Source: Bacilli bacterium
GTDB lineage: Bacteria > Bacillota > Bacilli > Bacillales > Amphibacillaceae
DNA length: 49,775 bases
Direction: 5' to 3'
Assembly (NCBI GenBank): GCA_012838505.1
Contig: DUPD01000016.1
Location: forward strand, 1 to 49,775
Position numbers and translations under genes: made by a program. Positions 17,258-26,716 of this stretch are shown here, piece after piece (position 1 is the stretch's first letter; each line of letters begins with the position of its first letter). The notes beneath the pieces were generated by a model. The model did no database searches. It was not told where the DNA came from and saw only the letters and a program-made list of their open reading frames with translations.

Positions 17258-17944
17258 ATGATAGAGATGCTTGATGTAAAGAAAACATATCCAAATGGTG
17301 TTATCGCCTTAAATGGTGTAAGTGTAAAAATTAAACCGGGTGAATTTGTTTATCTCGTTGGACAAAGTGGTGCTGGGAAATCAACTTTTATTAAACTTAT
17401 TTTTCGTGAAGAAAAGGCATCAAGTGGAAGTGTGACAGTAAACAGTAAAGATTTAGTTCAAATGAAGTGGAAAGATGTGCCTATATTGCGACGCGATATT
17501 GGTGTTGTATTTCAAGACTTTAAACTATTACCTAAAATGACAATCTATGAAAATGTCGCTTTTGCCTTAGAAGTTATTGAACAATCGCCACGTCAAATTC
17601 GCAAACGTGTGATGGAAGTGCTGGACCAAGTTGGCTTAAAAAATAAAGCACGCTTTATTCCTGATGAATTGTCAGGTGGGGAACAACAACGAGTTGCGAT
17701 TGCACGTGCAATTGCTAATTACCCTAAAATTCTGATCGCAGATGAGCCAACAGGTAATCTTGATCCAGATACGTCATGGGAAATTATGAAGTTATTGGAA
17801 GAAATTAATGCATCGGGTACGACCATAATCATGGCAACCCATAGTAAGGAAATTGTTAACACGGTCAAACGTCGAGTTATCGCGATGGAAGACGGCTTAA
17901 TTGTTCGTGATGAGTATAGGGGTGATTATGGTTATGAAAGTTAG
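17258..17944 (+). CDS. ftsE: Cell-division ABC transporter ATPase FtsE
   Basis: 228 residues from the ATG at 17258, 8 bases after AGGTGA and the same length as B. subtilis FtsE; upstream ATG codons would add residues without homologs. Walker A GQSGAGKST (about 35-43), Q-loop VVFQDFKLLPK, signature LSGGEQQRV, Walker B ILIADEPTGNLDP and the switch histidine MATHSKE are all present. FtsE with FtsX controls peptidoglycan hydrolases by ATP hydrolysis inside the cell. Its 3' end overlaps the ftsX start. Confidence 0.96.
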   Translation: MIEMLDVKKTYPNGVIALNGVSVKIKPGEFVYLVGQSGAGKSTFIKLIFREEKASSGSVTVNSKDLVQMKWKDVPILRRDIGVVFQDFKLLPKMTIYENVAFALEVIEQSPRQIRKRVMEVLDQVGLKNKARFIPDELSGGEQQRVAIARAIANYPKILIADEPTGNLDPDTSWEIMKLLEEINASGTTIIMATHSKEIVNTVKRRVIAMEDGLIVRDEYRGDYGYES

Positions 17945-18830
17945 AACATTAAAGCGCCACGTTAAAGAGGGTTTAAAGAGTAGTTGGCGTAATAGTTGGA
18001 TGACATTAGCATCAGTTGGTGCAGTCACGACAACACTGTTATTAGTTTCGGTCTTTTTAGCTTTGATGATGAATTTGAACCATGTCGCTCAAAATATTGA
18101 AGAAGATGTTTTAATCAAAGTGTTAATTGATGTCACAGCGACAGATGATGAAGTTGAAGAGCTTGGAGAATCGATCAAATCATTGGACAATGTAGAAAGT
18201 GTTGATTTTTCATCCCGAGATCAAGAATTAAAAGGCTTGATTGATAGTTTAGGAGATGAGGGTAATGTTTTTTCACTCTATGGTGATGATGAAAACCCAC
18301 TTAACCATGCATATATTGTTAAAGCAGTAGAACCAAAAGATACGATCACGCTTGCTGAGGAAATCGAATCATTGAATCGTGTGGAGAAAGTTAATTATGG
18401 ACAAGATGTCGTTGAAAATATATTTACTTTTAATAATTATGCTAGAAACATTGGTTTAATATTAATCGTTGCGCTTTTATTTACGGCAATTTTCTTAATC
18501 TCAAATACGATCAAAATAACGATCATTGCCCGACGCAGTGAAATTGAAATTATGAAATTAGTTGGAGCAACAAATTGGTTTATTAGATGGCCGTTTTTTA
18601 TTGAAGGGTTATTGCTAGGTATATTAGGGAGTATTATTCCAATCGCATTACTTTTCACAGGTTATTACTTCTTAGATCAGAATTCAGCAATGATCAATCA
18701 ATTTGAGTTTATTACGATTCTTCCATTTAATCCATTTGTCTGGCAACTATCAGGGATTGTTATTTTAATAGGAGCAGTCATTGGTATATGGGGAAGTATT
18801 ATGAGTGTTCGTAAGTTTCTAAAAGTGTAA
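17934..18830 (+). CDS. ftsX: Cell-division ABC transporter permease FtsX
   Basis: 298 residues from the ATG at 17934 (8 bases after GGTGA); the ATG at 17928 is an alternative. It overlaps ftsE by 11 bases. There are four membrane segments: one near 25-47, then an extracellular loop (about 50-170) that contacts the hydrolase partner, then three near 175-200, 225-245 and 270-290. The motif IEIMKLVGATNWFIRWPFF is characteristic. With FtsE it relays cytoplasmic ATP hydrolysis to an external murein hydrolase, here probably the M23 protein encoded next. Confidence 0.95.
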   Translation: MKVRTLKRHVKEGLKSSWRNSWMTLASVGAVTTTLLLVSVFLALMMNLNHVAQNIEEDVLIKVLIDVTATDDEVEELGESIKSLDNVESVDFSSRDQELKGLIDSLGDEGNVFSLYGDDENPLNHAYIVKAVEPKDTITLAEEIESLNRVEKVNYGQDVVENIFTFNNYARNIGLILIVALLFTAIFLISNTIKITIIARRSEIEIMKLVGATNWFIRWPFFIEGLLLGILGSIIPIALLFTGYYFLDQNSAMINQFEFITILPFNPFVWQLSGIVILIGAVIGIWGSIMSVRKFLKV

Positions 18831-18853
18831 GTCTTCTTATCTAGGAGACTTAC
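18827..18853 (+). terminator. Hairpin after ftsX
   Basis: GTAAGTCT and AGACTTAC form an 8-bp perfect stem beginning at the stop codon. No T run follows, so it may only attenuate transcription into the M23 gene. Confidence 0.4.
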
Positions 18854-18906
18854 TCTATCAAATATTAATTGAGCTTATTCAATCTAAGCTGAAATGGAGG
18901 AACCTA

Positions 18907-20247
18907 ATGATGAAACGTTTTATAACCTACATACTTTTAGTCATTTTCATGATCGGTATCGTTAGTCCTGGCTTAAATCCTGTTTCAGCAAAAAGTATTG
19001 CTGAACTTGAAAAAGAATTGCAAGCTTTGAAGGACGAACGTTCAACAATTAATTCAGAAGAAAGTGATGCAAAATCGAAAATAAAAGAGAATGAGCGACA
19101 ACAATCAATTGTTCAAGAAAAAATTAATCAACTTGACGGTGAAATCTTTGCTACTGAATCGAATATCGCTTCAAAACAGGAAGAGATTAATGTGACTAAT
19201 GGTGAAATTCAAGCATTAGAAAATTCAATCGCAGAAACAGAAGGTCAGATTGAAGCAACAGAGGAAGAGTTAGAAGAATTGGCTGATCAAATTGAGGAAT
19301 TAATTGAACGGATAGAAGAACGTGACGTTTTAATAAAAAATCGCCTCCGCTCAATGCAACATAGTGGTGGAAGTATCAACTATTTACAAGTATTGTTTGG
19401 TTCACAAAGTTTTGGTGATTTTATTAACCGAGCAACTGCAGTATCAAAAATTTATGAATCTGATCGGACGATTATGAGTGCCCAAGAGCGTGATAAGTCG
19501 GACCTTGAAGATACTGAAGTAGAAGTTGAAGAGAAGAAAGATCAACTTGTTGCTGATAAAGAAAAATTAGATGCTGAGAAAGTTGAAGTCGAAAGCAAGC
19601 GTGCAACACTTTTAGCACAACAAAATGAGCTGTCAAACTTAAAAGCACAATTAAATCAACAACGTGACACACAAGTTGCTACTGCGAATGAATTAGAAGA
19701 AGAACACTACCATTTAGAAGAAGCTAAGTTATCACTGGAAGAGCAACGCCAAGTGATAGCAGATCAAGAAAAGTTGCTTAATGAATTAAAAGATAAGAAA
19801 ATAGCTCAGTTGGCTAATGAAGAACAACAAAATAGTGGGTCCAATGGATCGCTTATATGGCCAAACGGTGGGACAGTTACTTCAGAGTATGGTATGAGGC
19901 ATCACCCAATTTATAAAGTAGATAAGTTACATGGTGGTATAGATATTGGTGGCAACGCCGGATTAGAAATTCGTGCAGCTGCTGATGGCTTAGTTATTGG
20001 AACATATGATTCTGGTACAACTGGATTTGGGCGTTATATTGTTATCCGTCATGAAGAAATTAATATGACAACTCTATATGCTCATCTTTCTTCGGTTAAT
20101 GTTACTGCAGGCCAAACGGTGAATCAAGGAGAACAAATCGGAGTAATGGGGACTACAGGTAGCTCAACAGGAGTTCATCTTCATTTTGAGGTATTTGAAG
20201 GCAAATATGGTGAAGGTCGGGTTAATCCTAGAACACATCTCCCTTAA
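18907..20247 (+). CDS. Secreted murein hydrolase: coiled-coil plus M23 (LytM) peptidase, likely FtsEX partner
   Basis: 446 residues. The signal peptide (about 1-28, ending NPVSAKS) is followed by a long glutamate- and glutamine-rich coiled coil (about 30-310, interrupted near 150-185 by RLRSMQHSGGSINYLQVLFG), then an M23 domain (about 320-446). The zinc and catalytic motifs are intact: H342-x3-D346 in HGGIDIGG, and HLH at 424-426. The layout is that of EnvC, PcsB and CwlO-type proteins whose coiled coil docks on FtsX. Unlike E. coli EnvC, which lost its active site and only activates amidases, this one should cut cross-links itself. It follows ftsEX by 76 bp. Confidence 0.88.
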   Translation: MMKRFITYILLVIFMIGIVSPGLNPVSAKSIAELEKELQALKDERSTINSEESDAKSKIKENERQQSIVQEKINQLDGEIFATESNIASKQEEINVTNGEIQALENSIAETEGQIEATEEELEELADQIEELIERIEERDVLIKNRLRSMQHSGGSINYLQVLFGSQSFGDFINRATAVSKIYESDRTIMSAQERDKSDLEDTEVEVEEKKDQLVADKEKLDAEKVEVESKRATLLAQQNELSNLKAQLNQQRDTQVATANELEEEHYHLEEAKLSLEEQRQVIADQEKLLNELKDKKIAQLANEEQQNSGSNGSLIWPNGGTVTSEYGMRHHPIYKVDKLHGGIDIGGNAGLEIRAAADGLVIGTYDSGTTGFGRYIVIRHEEINMTTLYAHLSSVNVTAGQTVNQGEQIGVMGTTGSSTGVHLHFEVFEGKYGEGRVNPRTHLP

Positions 20248-20270
20248 TATTATTTGTGATAATATCAGAC

Positions 20271-20302
20271 AAAGCATCGCACAAATTGCTGCGATGCTTT
20301 TC
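20271..20302 (+). terminator. Rho-independent terminator
   Basis: AAAGCATCGC and GCGATGCTTT form a perfect 10-bp stem with a 10-base loop, followed by TTCT. Confidence 0.82.
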
Positions 20303-20423
20303 TAAACCTTTAAAAGAAAAACAATCCGAGTTAGAAAATTAATTTTACTGATTGAATCTTTAGTTTGTGTTACACTATATAAATAAGCGATTGATTAGAG
20401 TGATAATTGTAAAATTACAGGGT

Positions 20424-20460
20424 AGCAAAACCTGATAAAATGATATTTTGAGGTTTTGCT
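20424..20460 (+). promoter_or_regulatory. Large hairpin in the ctpB leader
   Basis: AGCAAAACCT (20424-20433) and AGGTTTTGCT (20451-20460) pair perfectly; AAAAT and ATTTT extend the stem inside the loop. It ends about 6 bases before the ribosome site of ctpB, so it could be an attenuator, an mRNA stabiliser or a protein-binding operator. No T run follows. A possible promoter (TTGAAT, 18 bases, TATATA) lies before it. Confidence 0.45.
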
Positions 20461-20477
20461 AATTTGAGGTGAATAAT

Positions 20478-21953
20478 GTGCACGTAAAGAAAAGTATTTT
20501 TGCTCTACTACTAGGATTAGCTGTTATTATTGGTGGTGCGGGAACGTACTTTGTAGTCGAGCTAACGGCAAGCCTAGAGGACGGACAACAACATGACCAA
20601 CCAACTGACTTTATGTCAGAAGATGAATATGAAGCAATGCTCAATGATTTAACTGATGCGATTTCATTGCCGAAGGTTGTTCAAGCTTATTCGATTATCC
20701 AATCAAATTATTTTGAAACAGTAGAGGATGAAGATTTGGTCGAGGGTGCAGTACGTGGAATGCTTACGACTTTAAATGATCCTTATAGTGAGTATATGGA
20801 TCAAGAAACGATGGAACAATTCAATGAACAGCTTGAATCATCGTTTGAAGGAATTGGCGCGGAAGTAAGCATGATCGATGATCGGGTAACAATCGTTGCA
20901 CCAATCAAAGATTCACCAGCTGAAAAAGCAGGACTCAGACCGAATGATCAAGTTTTAACTGTTGATGGAGAACCTGTTGAAGGTTTAGACTTATATGAAG
21001 CAGTAGCTAAAATTCGGGGCGAAAAAGGTTCGGAAGTGACGATTGAAATCCAACGACCAGGCGTCCCAGATCTGATTGAGTTTACCTTAGTTCGTGATAC
21101 CATTCCGCTTGAAACGGTTTATGCGGAAATGGTTGAAACAGGTGGTCATAAAGCAGGTGTGATTCAAATTACGTCATTTGCTGAACAGACGGCAAATCGC
21201 TTTATTGAAGAATTAGCCTCATTAGAAGATCAAGGAATGGATGGCTTAGTGATTGATGTACGTGGTAACCCAGGTGGTTTACTCGATGTAACGGAAGAGA
21301 TATTAAAACAATTTATTACGAGTGACCAACCTTATATGCAAATTGCTGATAATGAAGATAATAGGACACGTTTCTTTTCAGAACTAGAAGAACCGAAAGA
21401 CTATCCAGTTAGTGTACTGATTGATGAAGGGAGTGCCTCTGCATCTGAAATTCTTGCAATCGCCTTAAATGAGACGATAGATGCTGAGCTTGTTGGGCGT
21501 AATAGTTTTGGCAAAGGAACTGTTCAACAAACGATCCCATTAGGTGATGGAAGTACGATTAAATTAACAATCTTAAAATGGTTATCACCTGAAGGAGTGT
21601 CGATTCATGAAGTTGGTGTTGCTCCAACGACTGAAGTTGACCAGCCCGATTACTATTATACAGCACCGATCCAAGTAGAAGAGACGTTTAGTTATGATGA
21701 TACGAACATCAATATTGGTTATACTCAGGTCATGTTAGCTGCTTTGGGCTATCCAGTAGATCGTGAAGATGGTTATTTCAGTGAAGAGACGGAGCAGGCA
21801 ATCCGAGATTATCAAACCGATCGAGAGTTGACTGTGAATGGTGAGCTCGATCAAGAGACAGCAAGTCGAATTGTAACAGATATAATCGAAAAAATCAGAA
21901 GTGATCAAGATGATTTACAAAAAGATAAGGCAATTGAACTACTCTTCCAATAA
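20478..21953 (+). CDS. ctpB: Carboxy-terminal processing serine protease (S41)
   Basis: 491 residues from GTG at 20478, about 6 bases after GAGGTGA; an in-frame GTG at 20469 overlaps that site. A signal anchor (about 5-28), a PDZ domain (about 100-180; DSPAEKAGLRPNDQVLTVDG) and the S41 protease domain with S321 in GSASASEIL, K346 and Q350 in GKGTVQQ follow in order. A C-terminal peptidoglycan-binding domain (about 415-475; VMLAALGYPVDREDGYFSEE) completes the protein. In B. subtilis CtpB cleaves SpoIVFA during sporulation; whether this organism sporulates cannot be read here. The position after ftsEX is conserved. Confidence 0.93.
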   Translation: MHVKKSIFALLLGLAVIIGGAGTYFVVELTASLEDGQQHDQPTDFMSEDEYEAMLNDLTDAISLPKVVQAYSIIQSNYFETVEDEDLVEGAVRGMLTTLNDPYSEYMDQETMEQFNEQLESSFEGIGAEVSMIDDRVTIVAPIKDSPAEKAGLRPNDQVLTVDGEPVEGLDLYEAVAKIRGEKGSEVTIEIQRPGVPDLIEFTLVRDTIPLETVYAEMVETGGHKAGVIQITSFAEQTANRFIEELASLEDQGMDGLVIDVRGNPGGLLDVTEEILKQFITSDQPYMQIADNEDNRTRFFSELEEPKDYPVSVLIDEGSASASEILAIALNETIDAELVGRNSFGKGTVQQTIPLGDGSTIKLTILKWLSPEGVSIHEVGVAPTTEVDQPDYYYTAPIQVEETFSYDDTNINIGYTQVMLAALGYPVDREDGYFSEETEQAIRDYQTDRELTVNGELDQETASRIVTDIIEKIRSDQDDLQKDKAIELLFQ

Positions 21954-21976
21954 ACCGCTCACTCGAGCGGTTTATT
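21952..21976 (+). terminator. Terminator after ctpB
   Basis: AAACCGCTC and GAGCGGTTT form a 9-bp stem with loop ACTC, followed by ATTTA. The T run is short. Confidence 0.65.
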
Positions 21977-22140
21977 TACATCCAACAATTGACTTCATCA
22001 CAACAAAATTTCCAAAAGTCAAACGAAAGTAACTCTAGTTGTGGTATAGTTAAACTAGGTGAAGAATTTGCACGTGAAATCCGAAATTGTCAGATCGATT
22101 TAGTTGTGATTATTTACGTGTCCAAGTGGGGGTTGTCAAG

Positions 22141-23325
22141 ATGGAGAATTGGTTACTTGAAATCGGTAAAGCATTTATACGTTTACTATTCAATCCATTA
22201 TTATATTGGTTTATTTTAATTACATTCTTTGCATCACTTTCCCGGATCAAACGTGAACGAAAACAATTCGGTCGAAAAATTTATCCGCTTTATGACGAAT
22301 GGTATGGTCAGCGGCTGAAATCACTAGTGTTCGGATTGCTTCTTTCAATAGGAATGACGGTTTTAGGTGTTGGCATCCATCCGTTGATGTTAGCTGGAAT
22401 TGTTTGTATGACAATTTTATTTACCTTAACGAAACGATTTACTTTGCTTTCAAGTGCATATGTTTTTGGTTTTACTGCAATCATGATATTATTTTTACCG
22501 TATTATCAATCATATTTACCATCACTTTTTCAAAATGAAATCACTCAAATGGATTGGGTGATTTTCACAACTTTAATGGGAATATTGTTAATCATTGAAT
22601 CATTAATGATTAGCTCAGTTAGTCGCGATCAAACATTCCCAGAGTTAATTAATAGTTCACGTGGAAAGATTGTTGGACAACATCGTTACAAAAAAATAGC
22701 GCTGATTCCGTTATTATTTATTTGGCCGGTTGGTTCATTATCGTTTATATCTAATTGGTGGCCAGTTATCGAATGGAATGGGCTTCCGTTTGGTCTAATT
22801 ATTTTTCCTTTTTTAATCGGCTTTGATTTTCCGATTGCTGGTGGATTACCGACGAAAGTAGCTAAACGTTATAGTGAATATCCATTATTACTCGGTTTTT
22901 TAATTGTCGCCTTGTCACTAATGAGTTATTACGTTAAAATTCTAACGCTCGTAACTGTACTCGTTGCCATTGTCGGGCGAGAATTTATATCTTACCTTTT
23001 GAAGACCAAGGATCAACAACAACTCCCATTATTTAGTCCATTACCTAATGGATTAAAGGTTTTAGCAATTTTACCTGGGACGCCAGCGATTGAACTTGGG
23101 CTGATCCCTGGAGACACAATTAAAAAGGTCAACGGACAAGATGTTGCAACACCTACAGAGTTTTACCAAGCATTACAAATCAATCGCGCTTTTTGTAAGT
23201 TGGATATTGTCGACGAACGTGGTGAATTAAGATTTGCCCAGCGTGCGTTTTATCAAGGTGAACATCACGAACTAGGTGTTATTTTCGTCGAGAATCATCA
23301 AGACCGAATGAAGCAATCAGTTTAA
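22141..23325 (+). CDS. minJ: Topological division regulator MinJ
   Basis: 394 residues from the ATG at 22141; B. subtilis MinJ has 397. Upstream codons in frame would add residues without homologs. The N-terminus (LEIGKAFIRLLFNPLLYWF) and about seven membrane segments (residues 15-300) are followed by a C-terminal PDZ domain (about 305-385; PGTPAIELGLIPGDTIKKV). MinJ bridges DivIVA and MinD, placing the Min division inhibitor at poles and new septa. Gene order ctpB-minJ is as in B. subtilis, where swrA follows; here a convergent helicase gene does. Confidence 0.87.
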   Translation: MENWLLEIGKAFIRLLFNPLLYWFILITFFASLSRIKRERKQFGRKIYPLYDEWYGQRLKSLVFGLLLSIGMTVLGVGIHPLMLAGIVCMTILFTLTKRFTLLSSAYVFGFTAIMILFLPYYQSYLPSLFQNEITQMDWVIFTTLMGILLIIESLMISSVSRDQTFPELINSSRGKIVGQHRYKKIALIPLLFIWPVGSLSFISNWWPVIEWNGLPFGLIIFPFLIGFDFPIAGGLPTKVAKRYSEYPLLLGFLIVALSLMSYYVKILTLVTVLVAIVGREFISYLLKTKDQQQLPLFSPLPNGLKVLAILPGTPAIELGLIPGDTIKKVNGQDVATPTEFYQALQINRAFCKLDIVDERGELRFAQRAFYQGEHHELGVIFVENHQDRMKQSV

Positions 23326-23338
23326 AAATTCGACATAA

Positions 23339-23374
23339 AAAGAGTGATTATTCCCCAGGAAATAATCACTCTTT
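23339..23374. terminator. Bidirectional terminator
   Basis: A perfect 14-bp stem, AAAGAGTGATTATT and AATAATCACTCTTT, with an 8-base loop, between convergent minJ and the helicase gene. Confidence 0.93.
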
Positions 23375-23377
23375 CTT

Positions 23378-26300
23378 TCAATGCTCAAAAGTTAGTAATT
23401 CTCTTAATTCCGTTTCATTTAATGAAGAAAGTAGCGTTTCGCCTGGTTGAATAATTTCATCAACTAACTTACGTTTCTTCTCTTGGAGTTGAAAGATTTT
23501 TTCTTCAATTGTTCCTTCTGTAATCAAACGAATCACTTCAACTTCTTTTGTCTGTCCAATTCGGTGTGCTCGACCGGCTGCTTGTGCTTCGACTGCAGGA
23601 TTCCACCAAAGATCGAACAAGATCACGGTATCAGCACCAGTTAAGTTTAAACCGGTTCCTCCAGCCTTTAATGAGATAATAAAAATTTCCCGTTCACCAT
23701 TGTTAAAAGCTTCAGCCATTTCAACGCGATTTTTAACTGGTGTTTGACCATCTAAATAGAAGGATTGATAATTCAATTTGTTTAGTTCTTTCTCGATGAT
23801 CTTCAACATACTAGAAAACTGTGAAAAAATTAAGATCCGGCGATTTTCGACGCGCAACTGTTCGATAATCGTCAATAGTAATTCAAGCTTGCCTGACTCA
23901 CCTTGATAATTTTCTAAGAATAGACTAGGGTGACAACAAATTTGACGTAAGCGGGTAAGTCCAGCAAGAATTTCAATTTTTTCTTGGTTGAACTGATCAG
24001 CTTCAACAGCTGTATCAAGTTGGCGTTCAATTCGTTCCAGATAAGCAAGATAAACTTCTTTTTGCTCTTTTGTTAACTCACTATATTGCTCAAATTCAAT
24101 TTTTTCTGGTAAATCAGGTAATACATCTGTTTTCAAACGACGCAAAATAAACGGTTTCGTAATTTTACGAATATAGTCATTCGGATATTGAATAAATTCT
24201 TGTTTTGAACCGAGAAAACCTGGTGAGATCGTTTGAAAGATCGACCATAATTCATCAAGGCGATTTTCAATCGGTGTCCCACTTAAGGCAAATCGTTGTT
24301 TCGCGTTAATTAATCGAGTCGCTTTCGCTGTTTGAGTCAGGTGGTTTTTAATCGCTTGTGCTTCATCTAAAATCATCACATCGAACTGAAACTCGCGGTA
24401 GACTTTAATATCCTGACGAATCAATGGATATGATGTGATCCAAACATCAGGCTGTTGATTGCTTGTAAAAATTGTGCGCCGTTCTTCACGTGTACCTGCA
24501 ACAACTTTGATATTTAAAGTCGGCGCAAATTTCTCAAACTCCTTCTTCCAATTGTAAATGAGTGAAGCAGGTGCAATTACGATCGCGGGTTTGGAATTAT
24601 CGATTTCCTTTTCACTTAAAATAAAGCTAATTGCCTGAATTGTTTTACCAAGCCCCATTTCATCAGCTAAGATGCCACCAAGTTGATAGCGAGCAAGTGA
24701 TTTAAACCACTTAAATCCGGTGACTTGATAATCTCTTAGTTGGGCATTCAAACTGTCTGGCACCTGATCATCGAACTGACCTGGTTCTTTTAGTGTCGTT
24801 AATAATCGACTAAATGTCTCTGAGTAATTGATCGGCGTATTTTCTAAAGCATGATCAAGCTGTAAACCTTTAGCAGGTGATAATTGCAAGCTCGAGTCTT
24901 TGAATTGTTTTTTCTTAAAATATAATTCATCAGCTAATGTCTGAAAAGCTTGAAAGGAATCATCTGTTAACTTAATCAGAGCCCCATTTTGTAATCGGTA
25001 ATAGGTTTTCTTTTCAATTAATGCATAGAGTACTTCCTGGACATCCTGCTTTGTGATGCCATCAATATTAAAGTGAATATCGAGCATTCCAGAGGATGGA
25101 TTGACTTCAATATTTGTATCTAAATGATAGTCTTGGTCGGCTTTAAGTGCTTGAACTTGGTCAGTCATATAAACCGTTACTTGATCCATCAACTCAGGTA
25201 ACTGCTGATAAATAAATTGATATATTTTTTCTTCATTAAATAGCCAATAGCTCTTATTTAATAGGCGAAAACCACTTTTTTGTAATTGGGTAAGTAGCCT
25301 ATGTTCAGCTTGAAAATCCCTAACTATGACTTTAGTTTGCGCTGTAGTTGATTGATTTGGGAGAAATTTATCTTTGCCGTATTGAAAAACAACCGATACA
25401 CTTAAAGCATCTTTTTGAAGATCGAGATAAAGTTTACTTTCAAGTGGTACCTGTTGAACTTGCTCTTTTGCCTCTTTGCTAAAGGTAACCTCACCAATTG
25501 ATTTAAGCTGAGGTAACACATAACCAATAAAATGAGTCATTTTGCTTTTGCTAATTTGATAACGATTCTTTTGTCGGTAAGGCAAGATTGTGTGAATTTG
25601 TTCAAGCATCTTTTGTTGTTCAGCAGTTAAGAAATAAACCGACTTTCCCTTGTGTAACAATTGATAATAACTAGAAAATTGATAATCGAATAACGATTGA
25701 AAATTAATTGTAAAGCTTTGGTCCTCATTTATCGTGATCGGAAAGTTAATTTTAGGTAAGTCTTCATGCAACTCAAGTTCAGTCAAAACAGACTGATCCT
25801 CTTTGTTTAATTCGAACGAACGTAACGCTAGTTTTTCGAAAAATGGTTTGATTAAAAATGGTGGTAAACTGACTGTACGCTTGTCAACTGTTGGGAAATC
25901 AGGCGAATAAAGCTGTTCATGAATAATCGCTTGATTGATCAAATCGAATAATGCTAAGTCAATCGTATCAAAGAAATGCTCTTTCGGCCGATATGAAAAT
26001 GTTTCTGTAATTTTATGGACTTCATTTAATTGAATCGCCTTCATGAATGCGGGTAAATCCTTAACAATAAACGGTTGGTTCTCCCCAATCTTTAACTCGA
26101 GCTCGTAATACGCCTCTTTAAGAAAACGATGACGCTTTTCCTCAAGTTGATAATGAACGATTAATTCGGTGTCTTTCGTGATTAAACGTGTTTCGTTTGT
26201 CTCAAATAAATCAATCATTCTCAATGGAAATGGATCGGTTAATTCCACTGATTTTTGCTCGGGAACAAATGAAATTGCTGAGTTATGATTTGAAATTGCT

Positions 26301-26566
26301 AATAGTACCGCAGCAATATGTTTACATGTGTAGTGCGCTTGGTATGCTGAACAGTCACATTTAGCTTCTAAATCATCATCTTCAAAGAAAAAGATACTCA
26401 CTTGATAATGACTGCCACCTTTAACAATTGCTCGCCATGAATTAATCACTTGATTATATGTTAATTTAGTGACACGTCCTCTTTTATATAAATCAACACC
26501 CCGCCGGTAAAAACGTTGGCCGGTTATTTTGAGAATGTCGTTAGGGTCTAAATAAAATTGTGCCAT
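23378..26566 (-). CDS. SWIM-domain SNF2/Swi2 family helicase
   Basis: 1062 residues. A SWIM zinc finger near 58-90 (C-D-C then C-K-H) is followed by an SNF2-associated middle region of about 500 residues and the two RecA-like lobes: motif I DEMGLGKT, motif II DEAQ, motif III ALSGTPIENR, motif V SLKAGGTGLNLTGAD and motif VI AAGRAHRIGQ. It resembles the YwqA-type bacterial SNF2 proteins, which translocate on double-stranded DNA or clear proteins from it; the cellular role is not known. All ATPase motifs are intact. It is transcribed alone and leftward, with an extended -10 (TGCTATAAT, minus strand near 26606-26598). Confidence 0.9.
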   Translation of the reverse strand: MAQFYLDPNDILKITGQRFYRRGVDLYKRGRVTKLTYNQVINSWRAIVKGGSHYQVSIFFFEDDDLEAKCDCSAYQAHYTCKHIAAVLLAISNHNSAISFVPEQKSVELTDPFPLRMIDLFETNETRLITKDTELIVHYQLEEKRHRFLKEAYYELELKIGENQPFIVKDLPAFMKAIQLNEVHKITETFSYRPKEHFFDTIDLALFDLINQAIIHEQLYSPDFPTVDKRTVSLPPFLIKPFFEKLALRSFELNKEDQSVLTELELHEDLPKINFPITINEDQSFTINFQSLFDYQFSSYYQLLHKGKSVYFLTAEQQKMLEQIHTILPYRQKNRYQISKSKMTHFIGYVLPQLKSIGEVTFSKEAKEQVQQVPLESKLYLDLQKDALSVSVVFQYGKDKFLPNQSTTAQTKVIVRDFQAEHRLLTQLQKSGFRLLNKSYWLFNEEKIYQFIYQQLPELMDQVTVYMTDQVQALKADQDYHLDTNIEVNPSSGMLDIHFNIDGITKQDVQEVLYALIEKKTYYRLQNGALIKLTDDSFQAFQTLADELYFKKKQFKDSSLQLSPAKGLQLDHALENTPINYSETFSRLLTTLKEPGQFDDQVPDSLNAQLRDYQVTGFKWFKSLARYQLGGILADEMGLGKTIQAISFILSEKEIDNSKPAIVIAPASLIYNWKKEFEKFAPTLNIKVVAGTREERRTIFTSNQQPDVWITSYPLIRQDIKVYREFQFDVMILDEAQAIKNHLTQTAKATRLINAKQRFALSGTPIENRLDELWSIFQTISPGFLGSKQEFIQYPNDYIRKITKPFILRRLKTDVLPDLPEKIEFEQYSELTKEQKEVYLAYLERIERQLDTAVEADQFNQEKIEILAGLTRLRQICCHPSLFLENYQGESGKLELLLTIIEQLRVENRRILIFSQFSSMLKIIEKELNKLNYQSFYLDGQTPVKNRVEMAEAFNNGEREIFIISLKAGGTGLNLTGADTVILFDLWWNPAVEAQAAGRAHRIGQTKEVEVIRLITEGTIEEKIFQLQEKKRKLVDEIIQPGETLLSSLNETELRELLTFEH

Positions 26567-26649
26567 AATCTTCTCCTTGAATAAATTCTATCTCTATATT
26601 ATAGCAAATTTAACCTTTAAAAGCTTGGTAAATTAGAACTAGCTAGAAA

Positions 26650-26679
26650 TTGACAAGCTAAATAGAAGTATGCTATTTT
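26650..26679 (+). promoter_or_regulatory. Probable promoter of prfC
   Basis: TTGACA (26650-26655), 18 bases, TATTTT (26674-26679), about 37 bases before the prfC start. Confidence 0.5.
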
Positions 26680-26716
26680 CAATAACGACAAAATAAAACG
26701 GTTAGAGGGTTAGCTA

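Noticed and set aside
22087..22140. Upstream ATG giving a longer MinJ
   Set aside because: The added residues resemble nothing in MinJ and precede the usual N-terminal motif; the ATG at 22141 fits the family length.
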